A stretch of 64,000 nucleotides of DNA from Entamoeba invadens IP1 (GCF_000330505.1 NW_004191832.1:125309-189308), one strand, 5' to 3'. Positions 54,509 through 64,000 are shown, counted from the first letter of the stretch. Made by a program: numbers and translations. Notes: generated by a model not told the origin, from the letters alone.

Positions 54509-55951
54509 CTAAAATTTCATTGAACAGAAACTCCCAAACACGACCTCTTCAAGCTTCAAAAAGATCGGAGTCCTCTCTTCTCCGTAGTCTCCACCAACTT
54601 TCTCAAACCGGTCAATACACTCTTCCTTCATCTCAAACAATTTCTTCAATATCCGCTCATCAACAACACTACACGACGTCTCACTCCCTCGTAACACCCC
54701 ACCTAACTTTCTGGACTTTGCTGCTAATATCAACTGATTCTTCAAATTTTCAAGCTCGAGGTCTTTTAAACAATTATCGAGGAAATACAGTTGGTCGGGC
54801 GAAGTCATTGTGTTTGGCCCGAACATCTTTGAGGTGTCCATTTCACTCTTCACATTGAAGAGTTTCTTCCAGTCGTCGATCGGACTGGACTTTCCCAAAT
54901 CCTTGACAAAGGCTTTGAGTTTGAAGACCACCGTCCCCGTCTCGCGTTTTGAAAACTCGACCATTGTTCGCCAGACGATTTTGGACTTCTGTTCTTCGTA
55001 CTGCGCCACTTCATCCCAGTACATCGTCTTCTCATACGAAAATCCCTTTTCAATGATCATGTCATGTTTTTTGGTATACACTGCGCCTTGGTGGAGTAAT
55101 AATTTGACTAACTTCCTATTCCCGTCTGAATTCAAAGCCGTGTCCAAAGCAGTTTCGCCCGTTGAAGACACGAAATTGAGAATTTCGTGTGTGGGGTGCA
55201 TCATAGAGAAGAGAAGAGTCTTCTTGGCCTCGGTAAGCTTTGAGAGTGCCAAATGGTGGAGAACAGTCGTGTTATCAGCGTGTGTTGTTGCACCAAGCAT
55301 GTTATCTATTGTACTTGTGAGAAGAAAGAGGGCACACTCACTACTGTTTGCATCTATTGCACAAATCAAGGGAGTCTCGCCTAATATGTTTTGCTTCACA
55401 ACATAGACATTTGGGTTCTTCGAGATGATCAATGCGATGATCTGCTTCAAAATGTCGACGTGGTTTGTTTTACATGAAATGTGAAGTAATGTGTCCAATG
55501 TCATATTATCTACAAACTCCAGAATTGAACGGTGGTTCGAAGAAATTAAGTCTGAGAACATCATAGAGTCTCCTTTCTCAACGGTTGTTTTAATAAAATT
55601 ATTTAACTACCAATCAGCGCGTGTTGAGTGATACAAGAAACAAACAAATGGTTGTTTCTGAAGTTTCTTTTCAAAGTCGTTCAAGTCGTTGTAAGCAGAC
55701 AATTCATTTTGCTCATTTAAAGAGGACGTTTGTAGTGATAGTGTTGGTGACTTATCGGGTTGAGCTTGTTGAGATTGTTGTTGGGGAGGTTCTTGTGGCT
55801 TAAATGGAATGACGTTGCCTTTTCTCTGGGAGTTGGCATTGCGTTGGTATGTGTTATTTGGTGGGTTAAGTACTTCTTCCACTACTTTTTGTTGGTATTG
55901 TGGTGGAACACTCGGACTTGAAATAGCTTTATCTAATAAGCTTTGTTCCAT
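54509..55951 (-). CDS. Ankyrin-repeat protein with Pro/Gln-rich N-terminus, two exons
   Basis: Exon 1 (55646-55951) and exon 2 (54509-55576) splice through a 70-bp intron 55576+1 to 55645 (GTTTGT...TTGAG), in frame, giving 457 aa. Exon 1 encodes a disordered leader rich in Pro, Gln and Asn (PPQQQSQQAQPDKSP). Exon 2 has about four ankyrin-like repeats: DTLLHISCKTNHVDILKQII, LGETPLICAIDANSSECALFLL, NTTVLHHLALSKLTEAKK, TGETALDTALNSDGNRKLVKLLLHQGA. The ~200-residue C-terminus is helical and charged (WRTMVEFSKRETGTVVFKLK; IFLKLEEVVFGSFC) with no family I recognise. Probably a scaffold protein. Without splicing, each frame alone would give truncated products. Confidence 0.78.
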
Positions 55952-57334
55952 AGTATTATAGTTCTTTTTTCCTTTTTAGTAATTTTTATATAAATAATAA
56001 TATGTGTTATTATTGTATTTTATATAAAAAAAATATAAAATATATTATTTAATTAAAACTATAAAAATTAGTATAGTTTAAAAAAAAATTATTATATTAG
56101 TTTATTATAATTTAGTTAATTGATAATAACATTTTGGTTTTTTAAGTTAAACACTTTTTTTTGAATAGTTCTGTTTGCTGTTTCATTTTGATAAATAAGA
56201 CCAAATTGTGCAAAAATTAAATGATGGTAAACATTGGATTGTACGTCTCGACATAAATAATCAACGTAATTGTGATTCAAAAACAAGACAAAAAAAACAC
56301 GAGTAATATTTATTTTTTGTTTTGATTTACGAATTAAACCACAAATTTTCGGTTTATCAAAGCCGACAATTTGTCGAATTGTCAATAAAAAAAGTTAACT
56401 TGGTTTTTTATTTACAATGACTGCAAAATTTTTTCAAATAAAAGTCTGTGATAATTTTGTAAATATAAATATAAAATATTGCAGATAAAATGAATAAATA
56501 TTTTTTTTTATAAAAAAAATACTATTTTAAATAATATCTAAACCTAATAGTTATTATAAATTTTTAAATTTTTTATTAATTATTCATTAAAAAATATTAC
56601 AATTTTTCATTAATTTGATTAATTATAAGTATGATATATAAATTGTAGTTTGACAAATATATGAAAAGTTAAAAAAAAGTAAAGCGAAATTCTAGTCTAT
56701 TTATTATTACAATAATTCCTTGAACATTTTTCATAATTTAAACCCAAAAATAAATAATTAACATTATAATATTATAATTTATAATAAAATATATTATAAA
56801 GTTAAATATAATAGACTTTTAGTTTTATAAAAATGTTTTTAAAAAAATATATAATTATTAATAACTATATTGTTATTATTTAATATTTTTTGATATTAAA
56901 ATAAAAAATCAAGATTAATAATACAAATTACTAAAAATAAACCTTTTAACGACTTTTTTTTCAATTACAAAACGAAAAAAAAATATTCAATATTTCCCAA
57001 TTTTTTTGTTTTATTTATATCATGAATATAAAGTCAATTTTTATACCCTTTTAGGATAATGTTTTTAATTAACACATAAACTAGTTTTTAGAACCATATT
57101 TTTAAAAAATGTTTAAATCGCCCAACCGCACTATTTGGTCAAAACTGTTATAACAAATATAGTTAAAATTACCAATAAAGTTTAGTAAACAATCAAAAAA
57201 ATAAGATAATTAACACTTCTGTTCCAAATTCAAAGATGGACACACTGTTTCGAATTTTCAAAATTGTTAGGAGCAAACCCCAAATGATTTTGATAAGTCT
57301 TTTCAATATCCATCTTTGATTTCCAGTAACAGAG
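55952..57334. other. AT-rich divergent upstream region
   Basis: 1.4 kb between the ankyrin and TLDc genes. One 89-aa minus ORF (56116-56385) has no recognisable family and the composition of random A/T DNA. No TIR pair seen. Confidence 0.45.
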
Positions 57335-58285
57335 ATGGGGAATTCGGCAAGTTGCCAATGCACATGTTTGCAGTCGGGGACTTTAGACGAATACGTCCAT
57401 CCGAAGAAGTCGCTGTCACCACTCAAAAAGCTGAAAGTATTAGAGTCTCCAATAGTTTCTGAAGAAGAGTGCAAATCTTCGATATACACCCATCCACCCT
57501 CTGAATTGTATAAACGAAAAAGTGTGAGTCCGATGACACCAATACGTTCAGTATCATCAAGTTCATTGTTTACAAAGAGAACACCAGTTATGATGCTTTC
57601 AACCCCATCAGTTTACACTAAAGAAAAATCCCAAACTGTTTTGAAAGACCCAAAACGTCTAATAAAAAGGTCGACGACGTCTTCAAAACTCTTGGTGAAC
57701 TTTTCCTCTAAAAACAATTCAAAAAATTCGTCGGGAACGAACACCCCAATTAATGAATCTTCGCCCGCAATGGACATTGCATCTCCAGACATCCAAATAC
57801 TCTTTTCTCCAGTGTTTCAGAAAACGCCAACTATACTCTTTGATACAAATGAAGACGGGTGGGACACTAAGACATTCAACGCGAAGATCTCTTGTAAAAA
57901 GAACGTGATGGTTGTCTGTGTGTTGGACGACAAGTCATATTTGGGAGTGTACTCCGACGCGCTAGTCCCGATGCCGCCAAAGGATGAAAGTGTCGTTGTG
58001 ACTGCGAAAAACACACTGTTGTTCAGTAGCCACCCATCTTCCGAATCGCCTTTAGTGTTTGAAAAATACACAAAAAACACGAATTGCTTCACTATGCACT
58101 CTAACACACAACACTCGCTGTTATTCACATGCTTCTCTGCGTTTTGGATCAAAACGAACCAAATGGTGTCGATCAATTCTCACGTAGCTGAACAGTACGA
58201 AATCACAACGACAAGGTCTTTATTTTGGTCTTCATTTTCTAAAGAATACAAATGCAATAAAGTCCTTGCAGTGGAGTGGATTTAA
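57335..58285 (+). CDS. TLDc-domain protein with predicted N-myristoylation/palmitoylation
   Basis: A 316-residue protein beginning MGNSASCQCTC: Gly2 with a small residue at position 6 fits N-myristoylation, and Cys7, Cys9 and Cys11 could be palmitoylated, predicting a membrane-anchored protein. Residues ~15-160 are disordered, Ser/Thr/Lys-rich. The C-terminal ~150 residues fit a TLDc domain: LFDTNEDGWDTKTFNAKISCKKN (the lY.s..dG.s..tF...c), MVVCVLDDKSYLGVYSDALV (vlvik....fGgy.s), LLFTCFSAFWI. TLDc proteins in animals protect against oxidative stress and regulate V-ATPase; Entamoeba has an expanded set of unknown role. No conserved catalytic residues are known for the family. Converges with the RING-RasGEF gene. 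Confidence 0.72.
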   Translation: MGNSASCQCTCLQSGTLDEYVHPKKSLSPLKKLKVLESPIVSEEECKSSIYTHPPSELYKRKSVSPMTPIRSVSSSSLFTKRTPVMMLSTPSVYTKEKSQTVLKDPKRLIKRSTTSSKLLVNFSSKNNSKNSSGTNTPINESSPAMDIASPDIQILFSPVFQKTPTILFDTNEDGWDTKTFNAKISCKKNVMVVCVLDDKSYLGVYSDALVPMPPKDESVVVTAKNTLLFSSHPSSESPLVFEKYTKNTNCFTMHSNTQHSLLFTCFSAFWIKTNQMVSINSHVAEQYEITTTRSLFWSSFSKEYKCNKVLAVEWI

Positions 58286-58504
58286 ATCTGTATGTAGTAT
58301 TTCCTTTCACTCTTTACTATTTGTTATTATTTATGTTGGGTTATTGATTCACTTATATCAATTATATCAAATATTTATATTATATATTTACGTGTGTATA
58401 AACAATATGAAAGAATTGATAGTATTAGTCAAGATGTATTCATAGACTTTGTTGTGTCACACCACTTTGTAAATAGTCATTTACACAACTCTATATCGTT
58501 TCTG
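58286..58504. other. Spacer between convergent genes
   Basis: 219 bp; AT-rich, nothing beyond 3' ends expected. Confidence 0.5.
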
Positions 58505-60223
58505 TCACTTTGTCCCTATCACCGTGATCTTTGTGTTCTTCTTCCAAAACGCATTGTACTTCTTCCACATCTTTTCTGCACCTTCTTTCCCTTTAGAAAT
58601 TGCCTTCTTGTTCTCTTTCGATAACTCCCCACTCCGGGTTTCTTCAAGTGTTTTGGAGATGTCAAAGAGGGTATCTTCGTTCTCGTTAACACGCATTCTT
58701 TGAATAACATTCTCGAGGTCTCGGGCAACATAAAATGAAGGCGGGGAGTTCTGCTTCATCACGATTTCTTTGAGCATCAACCCATACATTCTCACTCTAA
58801 AAAAGTTCACAAGCTTTAACTGCCCATTTTCACTCTTTTCATTTTCTTTGGTAAAGACTAAATCACCAAGAGTTGACCCGAGAAAGGGCACACATGGCGG
58901 TTTACACACATTGGTCATCTCACGGAGCTTTTTGAAGTTTGAGTCGTAGTCGACCAAGTCATTAAATTCACTTAAAGTCCTTTTGAACTCGTCGCTCAGT
59001 CCGTCGAAAGTGTCTTTCAGTCTAAAAATAGGAGACGCGTTGAGAGCAGCCAAAATAGATTTGAACCCATCGAAGTTGTGTATCTCTTTCATCTCTTGAG
59101 CCACTTTAATAAAGTACTCAACTGCAAATATCCTGTGTTTTAACTTGGATAGAGAGAGAATAGTAGTCTGCACTTTATATGAGAGAGAGTTGGTCATTTG
59201 CATCATCTTAACTATATTTGGAGTGATGACTTTGTTCTCCTTTTTCATCCATCCCTGTGACAGTAACTCCTCTACTGGAATTCTTCTGAATAAGTCGTAT
59301 TGCATTAACATGATCTGTTGAGCAACATCTTTGTACCAAAATGCAAAGATGGCACTTAACACATCGAATTCACTGTTTTTCCTCACGTCGACACCTTCAT
59401 CTAATTGTTCAATCGGCTTCGTGTAATTCACTCTCAGCTTCTTCATATAGTCGGACATAAATTGAGCCGTTTGAGGCTTAATCTCTGAATGAATTTGAAT
59501 AATGTTGTCGACTTTGTTGCTCATGTTCTCATTCATAAAATCCGCACATCTCCACTTCGCCCACGTCCGGATGAAATTCACAATTTTTGTTCGAATAGGA
59601 ACTAACACGGTCTTAACAAAGACCTCCCAATCCATCTTTTCGGGCTTTTGTGGGCTCATTCTTTTTGTTAGAATATCCATTAGACTCTCTTTTGTTGTAA
59701 AAGTAGAATACCCAAAAATAAGACATTCTGCAAAATAAGAGTCTTCAAAGTCTTGTCGTGTGATGATCTCTATCATCTTCTCGTACGTCGCCGTCTGGAT
59801 TATTTTTGTATCCCACCCCTTCTCTGATGTGAACGTAACAAAGTCGGAAGAGTCCGGTTTTTCAAATAAGTCGTGTGAGGCATCGGGTGTATAACTGCTT
59901 TCAAGTATCATCTCCAACCCACTAAAATCAGAATATACAGACCGCCGTCGTGACAGTTCTGACTGTTCTGTAACCTTCAAATTGTCGGTGACAACCATCG
60001 AATTGCGTTTTTTAGCTTTAAATGGAGGAGCTAGTTGTTTGAGTGAAACCCCATTTTCAGACTTGCCAGTAAGCTCTAAGAGAAGGGATGTAGCTACTTC
60101 TTCTTTGCATATTGGACACTGCCCATTTGCTTTCACTGAGTCACAGAAACACTTGACACAAATCTGCTTCTTGCACTTTGGGCATTCTGTTGTGTTTCCT
60201 AAGCCGTGGGTACAATCGCTCAT
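58505..60223 (-). CDS. RasGEF with N-terminal RING-like zinc finger
   Basis: A 572-aa exchange factor for Ras-family GTPases. Residues ~4-43 are a Cys/His zinc finger (CTHGLGNTTECPKCKKQICV, then KCFCDSV and GQCPICKEE), CxxC pairs spaced like RING or B-box. Then a basic linker, then a RasGEF_N-like segment around FVTFTSEKGWDTKIIQTATYEKMIEIITRQDFEDSYF. The CDC25 catalytic domain spans about 310-520: YKDVAQQIMLMQYDLFRRIP (A.QlT...f.l...i), YKVQTTILSLSKLKHRIFAVEYFIKVAQEMKEIHNFDGFKSILAALNASPIFRLKDTF in pieces (the FI..A......NF....a....l....l.rL..tw), then VPFLGSTLGDLVF (VP.lg..l.dl.f) and a helix-forming C-terminus. Ubiquitin ligase activity is possible for the finger but unproven. Related in family to the partial RasGEF at the left end, which may have the same layout. 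Confidence 0.85.
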   Translation of the reverse strand: MSDCTHGLGNTTECPKCKKQICVKCFCDSVKANGQCPICKEEVATSLLLELTGKSENGVSLKQLAPPFKAKKRNSMVVTDNLKVTEQSELSRRRSVYSDFSGLEMILESSYTPDASHDLFEKPDSSDFVTFTSEKGWDTKIIQTATYEKMIEIITRQDFEDSYFAECLIFGYSTFTTKESLMDILTKRMSPQKPEKMDWEVFVKTVLVPIRTKIVNFIRTWAKWRCADFMNENMSNKVDNIIQIHSEIKPQTAQFMSDYMKKLRVNYTKPIEQLDEGVDVRKNSEFDVLSAIFAFWYKDVAQQIMLMQYDLFRRIPVEELLSQGWMKKENKVITPNIVKMMQMTNSLSYKVQTTILSLSKLKHRIFAVEYFIKVAQEMKEIHNFDGFKSILAALNASPIFRLKDTFDGLSDEFKRTLSEFNDLVDYDSNFKKLREMTNVCKPPCVPFLGSTLGDLVFTKENEKSENGQLKLVNFFRVRMYGLMLKEIVMKQNSPPSFYVARDLENVIQRMRVNENEDTLFDISKTLEETRSGELSKENKKAISKGKEGAEKMWKKYNAFWKKNTKITVIGTK

Positions 60224-60731
60224 GTATTGATTTCAAGTTTAGACTCAGTTCCACATATAATTTTCATGGAGTTTTGGTACTTTTGGATATTTTCAATACG
60301 CCAAAACGGTTAAAGAATTACGTCATATGAATTATTATGAATATCTCGAGTCGTATTGATCTCATTAGTACTACAATATCGGGGTTTCTAAAAACAAGTT
60401 TTTTCCAGCCAAATGCTTGGAAAATTCCATTATTCGTTTGGAACACTAAATATCAGCTTTTATAATAAATTAACTATACTTAAATAATACAAGTCGTTTA
60501 TTTATATCAGCATTTAAATAGACATTTGCATCAAATCATCATATTATTGAGTTGAATCAATTTCCGATAAAAACGCGTTGATCTTTTTGAAAAATAGAAA
60601 AGACTACAAGAGGAACCCATTATTATATGGACATTATTTATAGACCAAAAACCCCGGGCAATAACAAAATTTTCAAACTGTTCTTTTACTCCGACATCAC
60701 TTGGGCAACTCCAAAACAGGGACAAAACTGG
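60224..60731. other. Intergenic region upstream of RING-RasGEF
   Basis: 508 bp between two minus-strand genes. AT-rich; no RNA or ORF supported. Confidence 0.45.
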
Positions 60732-61529
60732 TTACTTAGCCTCGATGACCTCTTCGGCCACCTCTTTGATTTCTTCTTCGACTGGTTCTTCAGCTGGGAT
60801 GGACTCGACAACTTCATTAGCGTCTTGATGTTGTTCGAGGAGTTTCAAAGAATCAATTTTACCGGATTTGAGGATCTTAACCTTACGGATGTAGACGTTG
60901 TCGATTGGGAAGATTTTTTCGGCTCTTTGGATGATGGTTTGGGTGAGAGTTGGCTCTCTCAAGAAGTCGACGAACTGTGGCAAGTCTTTATTGATGGCTT
61001 GTTTAGTGATGATGGCTCCCATGATCTTTCTAATAAGTTTGGCTTGTCCCTTTTTAGCATATGAAGTCTTCTTGATCTGACTTGGTTTTCTTGTGGTGAA
61101 ACCAATGCAGAAGACTCTGATTGTGTTTCCGTCAGTAGTCTTGACATCGACAGAAGTCTCAATCAACGTGCACCACTTCTTGACGATGCTTCTAAGTTTG
61201 TCGGTGGTCAATTTCAATGAGTGGAAGACCATCAGGCAGTCCTTGCCATTGACGTCTTCGCATCTGAACTTATAGTTGTAAGCTCCATACTTCTCACTTT
61301 CCATAAGATCAGCCAAGTTGACCTCGACAACACGGCCTCTCAATTGGTCTGAAGCAACTTTGGTACCAGTGGTCTTGTTGACTACTATTTGTCCAACATT
61401 TCTTCTCTTAAAGTTCTTGGGGACCTTCACGTTGTACCACTCCTTCTTCGAAAAAGGCTCAGCGATCTTACGCTTGTTGCCCTTCTTAACGTTTCCTGCC
61501 TTATACTTCTTGTTCTTGCCTGTAGCCAT
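60732..61529 (-). CDS. RPS3A: 40S ribosomal protein eS1 (S3a)
   Basis: A small-subunit ribosomal protein at the mRNA exit side. 265 residues, matching eukaryotic length. Clear eS1 blocks: GKNKKYKAGNVKKGNKRK and FSKKEWYNVKVPKNFKRRNVG in pieces, then NKTTGTKVASDQLRGRVVEV (family Vn.T.gtk.as..LkGRvfEv.l), LMVFHSLKLTTDKLRSIVKK, RVFCIGFTTRKPSQIKKTSY, IRKIMGAIITKQA, LPQFVDFLREPTLTQTI. The C-terminal acidic tail EEPVEEEIKEVAEEV is typical. It is intronless and its codons are strongly biased, as expected for a highly expressed gene. It diverges from the coiled-coil gene at 62070. Assignment is secure. Confidence 0.97.
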   Translation of the reverse strand: MATGKNKKYKAGNVKKGNKRKIAEPFSKKEWYNVKVPKNFKRRNVGQIVVNKTTGTKVASDQLRGRVVEVNLADLMESEKYGAYNYKFRCEDVNGKDCLMVFHSLKLTTDKLRSIVKKWCTLIETSVDVKTTDGNTIRVFCIGFTTRKPSQIKKTSYAKKGQAKLIRKIMGAIITKQAINKDLPQFVDFLREPTLTQTIIQRAEKIFPIDNVYIRKVKILKSGKIDSLKLLEQHQDANEVVESIPAEEPVEEEIKEVAEEVIEAK

Positions 61530-62069
61530 GTGTCTTGGAGTGTTTTTTTCATAGGGTTTTCAAATTTTTATTACAGAAGCTTTTAGTTTCAAGTCAATGG
61601 ATTTTTATGGTTTTGGAATAGTAAACTCTTTTTTAATTAATTATACTAATTGAGTAGAAATATATAGTATAATGAAAGTAATAATTTAATTAAAACAATT
61701 AATAATATTATTTGTTTGGGTCTTTTATCATAGTTTAATGATTTAAATTATAATATATGAAATTGATTTAATAAATCAGTCATAAATTATGACTGATTTA
61801 TTGTTTTTTTTTAGGTTTTTTTTAATATCTTTGAAAATTTTAATAAACTGTTTTTTATATTAGTTTGTTTATAATATATTTTTATAGTTAAATTTTATTA
61901 TTGTTATTATTTTTTGAATAATACAATTTGATAAATAACTTATATAAGTTTTATTACTACTAAAAGATACAATCTAATAACAATAGTATTTTTATAATTA
62001 TTTATAATTAATTTAAGGAACAAAGAGCACTTCACAAAAAAAGCACTCAAAAACTTTTATTAACAGAAG
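61530..62069. promoter_or_regulatory. Divergent upstream region of RPS3A and coiled-coil gene 2
   Basis: 540 bp of A/T-rich DNA between two divergent starts. Includes two AAATCAGTCATAAATTATGA-type inverted half-repeats near 61774-61803. Promoter status is positional inference. Confidence 0.4.
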
Positions 62070-62681
62070 ATGTCTCAAACAACAAATGAAATAATGTATT
62101 CAGATTGGCCTCTGTATAGGGTGTATGACCAATTTAGTGGTGGAATGTGGAAACTTACAGACGAACAAAAGAAAGAACTTAAAAAAATTAAAGAAGGAGA
62201 TGATATGAAGCCAAGAATCAGCACAACTCAAGAAAATTGCAAGTACAATGCATTGGTTGCTGGTATTGTAAGTGACAAAATCGATAGTCTTGAGGAACAA
62301 ATAAAAGACTTGAAAAATCAGAACGAAACTCTGCAGACAGAAAAGGGGGAACTTGTGAAGAAAAGTGAAGAGATGCAAAACAACATCAACAGATACACAT
62401 ACATGGATGAATTAATGGACGACCTGGAAAAAGGTTACCAAGATGATACCACACAACTAATACAACACTACGAAAAGAAACTCGCTGAAGAAAAAGAATA
62501 TCGCATTAAAGATCTTACTGAAGAAAAGGAACACCATGCAAAAGAAATCCGATCTCGTTGTGACAAGAATGAAAAGAAGATTAAAATGTTTCGAGAGATG
62601 ATCCATCGACTCAAAGTTGCTCATCCCGACATTGAAGAGTTAAAATTAATGACATTAAAATTGACTGTTTCTGTATTTTAG
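62070..62681 (+). CDS. Coiled-coil protein of unknown function, paralogue of the gene at 8225
   Basis: A 203-residue paralogue of the minus-strand gene at 8225-8851. Shared: the first 16 residues MSQTTNEIMYSDWPLY, FSGGMW, LTDEQKK, SLEEQIKDLKNQNETLQTEK, KKSEEMQNNIN, DDLEKGYQ, TQLIQHYEKKL, and KEIRSRCDKNEKKIKMFR through HPDIEELKLMTL. The middle differs, including loss of a ~19-residue charged repeat unit. Here the frame runs seven codons further, to LKLTVSVF before TAG; the other copy has a TAA right after LMTL because of a base change. Predicted coiled coil ~65-190. No family recognised, no signal peptide. Expansion between copies suggests unequal recombination in the heptad region. Confidence 0.72.
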   Translation: MSQTTNEIMYSDWPLYRVYDQFSGGMWKLTDEQKKELKKIKEGDDMKPRISTTQENCKYNALVAGIVSDKIDSLEEQIKDLKNQNETLQTEKGELVKKSEEMQNNINRYTYMDELMDDLEKGYQDDTTQLIQHYEKKLAEEKEYRIKDLTEEKEHHAKEIRSRCDKNEKKIKMFREMIHRLKVAHPDIEELKLMTLKLTVSVF

Positions 62682-62916
62682 TCTCCATTTAATTTTAATA
62701 AATTCAGTTACATTGAAATTATATTGTGATAATCAATCACTTCCGACTAAAGAAATTTGACAACTTTCATTTTTTTAAAAAATAAAAAAATGTAAAATAT
62801 TTGTTACTAACCGTTTTTTGAAGAAAACTATACTTACTGGTAATATAATTATTTAAGTATAATAACGACAACGAAACACAAAAATAATGTGGTGAACTGC
62901 TTTTCTTATTGCTTGA
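62682..62916. other. Spacer upstream of the right-edge gene
   Basis: 235 bp; AT-rich, nothing recognised. Confidence 0.5.
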
Positions 62917-64000
62917 ATGTTGCTATTTGTTCTAATAGTGTGTACCATCGCCGCAGACTTATCTTCATATGGGACGTGTCAACCCGCTTTTGGGATTTCG
63001 TCCCCTTCAAGATTTCTAATGAAACAAGACGGCGCTTACACGACGCCTTACCTCTGTGCTGAATTTAACTTAAGACCTGCTTCGTGGACTACGGATGATG
63101 TGTATATAGTTGGGTTTACCAACTTTGGGATCACATACGCCAATGATGCAAATGGTATAGGAAGAGTCTATTTTGTATATAGAGACACGTCTTCTGTTAG
63201 ACAGAAAACGGAGATCTTAACTGCGACATATTACGAGTGGCACAAAGTCTGTTTAGCGTCGAGTGACTCGACACATGTTGGTGTCTACGTCGATTCAGAA
63301 ACTCAGTTAAATCAAAGTGTCGAACATGCGACTATGACTTCGAGTGATATGGAGTATTATATAGTCTTGATGTCGTATCCAATATCAGGCAAACCCGGGA
63401 CGGCAAATGTCGGGACAGTGTCTGGAATAGTCTACGGAGATACTCTGTTGACTGTTGAACAACTTAAGAGTTACTTCTCAAATAACATAGGGCCTCTTGG
63501 GAATAAATTTGCACTTGGGACTCGATACAGCGGATACACCACACAATTGCTTAAAATGAGCTTCACAAAAAACACGGGGAACGTCAGCGTTTTGTCGCCA
63601 AATTTTGGACTTCCAATGATCGACGACGGGTGTTACGAGACAGCAAAGGATACATTGCCGATACATAGCACTGTAATTCCAATAAAGAGTGTCGATAGTA
63701 CTACAATCAGCCAATTTAATCCTTCTAATGCGTTTACTATTGAAAATGGTGTTATTCGAATGGATGCGGAAGATTACTTCTTACTCAATGCCGTCAATAC
63801 AAACAACTTGAGAAACTTGAAAATAGAAATCGACTTCCAAGGAATATTTGAAATTGATTTTAAATATGGAGAAGAGTGGGTCGAGGGAATCAAACCGAAA
63901 AGTCTGTTGTTCACACCAAAAGCTACTTATTATCTTCCATATTTCTTGATGGGCGGATCAACAGATTTGAAGGTCAAATGTGTTGCTCCGGGCACTGGAG
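62917..64000 (+). CDS. Secreted or membrane protein with LamG/jelly-roll-like N-terminus, truncated by the window edge
   Basis: The frame opens with ATG at 62917 and stays open to the end (361+ codons). A signal peptide is clear (MLLFVLIVCTIAADLSSYG). Residues ~40-190 show concanavalin/LamG-like strands: FTNFGITYANDANGIGRVYF, YYEWHKVCLASSDSTHVGVYVDSE (the W..va.....l.lYvDg pattern), and GTVSGIVYGDTLLTVEQL (G.i..v..ydraLt..Ei). These are hallmarks of LamG/jelly-roll domains. The rest to the edge is beta-rich (NAFTIENGVIRMDAEDYFLL) with no family. By length and context it could be another TMK ectodomain, whose TM and kinase would lie beyond 64000. An upstream ATG at 62887 is followed at once by a stop. 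Confidence 0.7.
   Translation, partial: MLLFVLIVCTIAADLSSYGTCQPAFGISSPSRFLMKQDGAYTTPYLCAEFNLRPASWTTDDVYIVGFTNFGITYANDANGIGRVYFVYRDTSSVRQKTEILTATYYEWHKVCLASSDSTHVGVYVDSETQLNQSVEHATMTSSDMEYYIVLMSYPISGKPGTANVGTVSGIVYGDTLLTVEQLKSYFSNNIGPLGNKFALGTRYSGYTTQLLKMSFTKNTGNVSVLSPNFGLPMIDDGCYETAKDTLPIHSTVIPIKSVDSTTISQFNPSNAFTIENGVIRMDAEDYFLLNAVNTNNLRNLKIEIDFQGIFEIDFKYGEEWVEGIKPKSLLFTPKATYYLPYFLMGGSTDLKVKCVAPGTG

Noticed and set aside
56116..56385. 89-aa minus ORF between ankyrin and TLDc genes
   Set aside because: No motif, no paralogue in the window, composition of spacer DNA.
1..64000. tRNA arrays, rRNA genes, LINE/SINE elements, CRISPR arrays
   Set aside because: Looked for tRNA B-box-like GGTTCGAATCC contexts, reverse-transcriptase motifs and regularly spaced repeats by eye; none convincing.

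Overview
The window looks like nuclear DNA of an Entamoeba species. Genes are short and tightly packed, and spacers are very A+T rich. Introns are few (43-123 bp) and mostly begin GTTTGT. Coding content is typical of the genus: two giant cysteine-rich transmembrane kinases (TMKs), RasGEFs (one with a RING-like finger), a C2 protein with a Gln/Pro tail, a TLDc protein and a PP2C-type phosphatase. The many cut-and-paste DNA transposons, and the absence of any recognised LINE or SINE, favour E. invadens over E. histolytica. That species call is an inference and was not tested by any search.

Layout. 0-17.7 kb is a housekeeping block: 3' end of a RasGEF, secreted alpha-amylase, S28 serine peptidase, three-exon PP2C, a coiled-coil protein, AP-3 beta adaptin diverging from a two-domain AAA ATPase (AFG2B/SPATA5L1-like), and the C2 protein. 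17.8-34.0 kb is a transposon nest. It holds a broken pogo-like element, a hAT-like non-autonomous element, a palindromic pair of TA-flanked elements spanning an assembly gap, an orphan three-repeat DKNYY gene, a broken Mutator-like element with 8-bp target duplications, an element with ~310-bp terminal inverted repeats, a ~1 kb TIR element with a second copy at 9.0 kb, and an element carrying a decayed Hsp70 fragment. 34.2-62.7 kb returns to dense genes: DnaJ membrane protein, TFIIH p62 subunit, TMK 1, a possible trihelix protein, TMK 2, MON1, an ANTH-like protein, an ankyrin protein, TLDc protein, RING-RasGEF, ribosomal protein eS1 and a paralogue of the coiled-coil protein. The right edge cuts a secreted or membrane protein with a LamG-like N-terminus.

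How the genes relate. Several act in endomembrane traffic (AP-3 beta, MON1 for Rab7 activation, an ANTH-like clathrin adaptor) or in signalling (RasGEFs, TMKs, PP2C, C2, TLDc). There is no operon-like arrangement. Spliced models assembled here: PP2C (3 exons), MON1 (2), ankyrin protein (2), ANTH-like protein (2, tentative) and TMK 1 (2 clear exons plus an uncertain third).

The most unusual signals are in the transposon nest. A ~360-bp repeat is present twice, and each copy shows the pre-insertion site of elements inserted in the other. Several otherwise unrelated TIR families share TA target duplications, CAGT-type ends and a motif repeated at 16-18 bp spacing inside the TIR. One element has captured and carried part of an Hsp70 gene.
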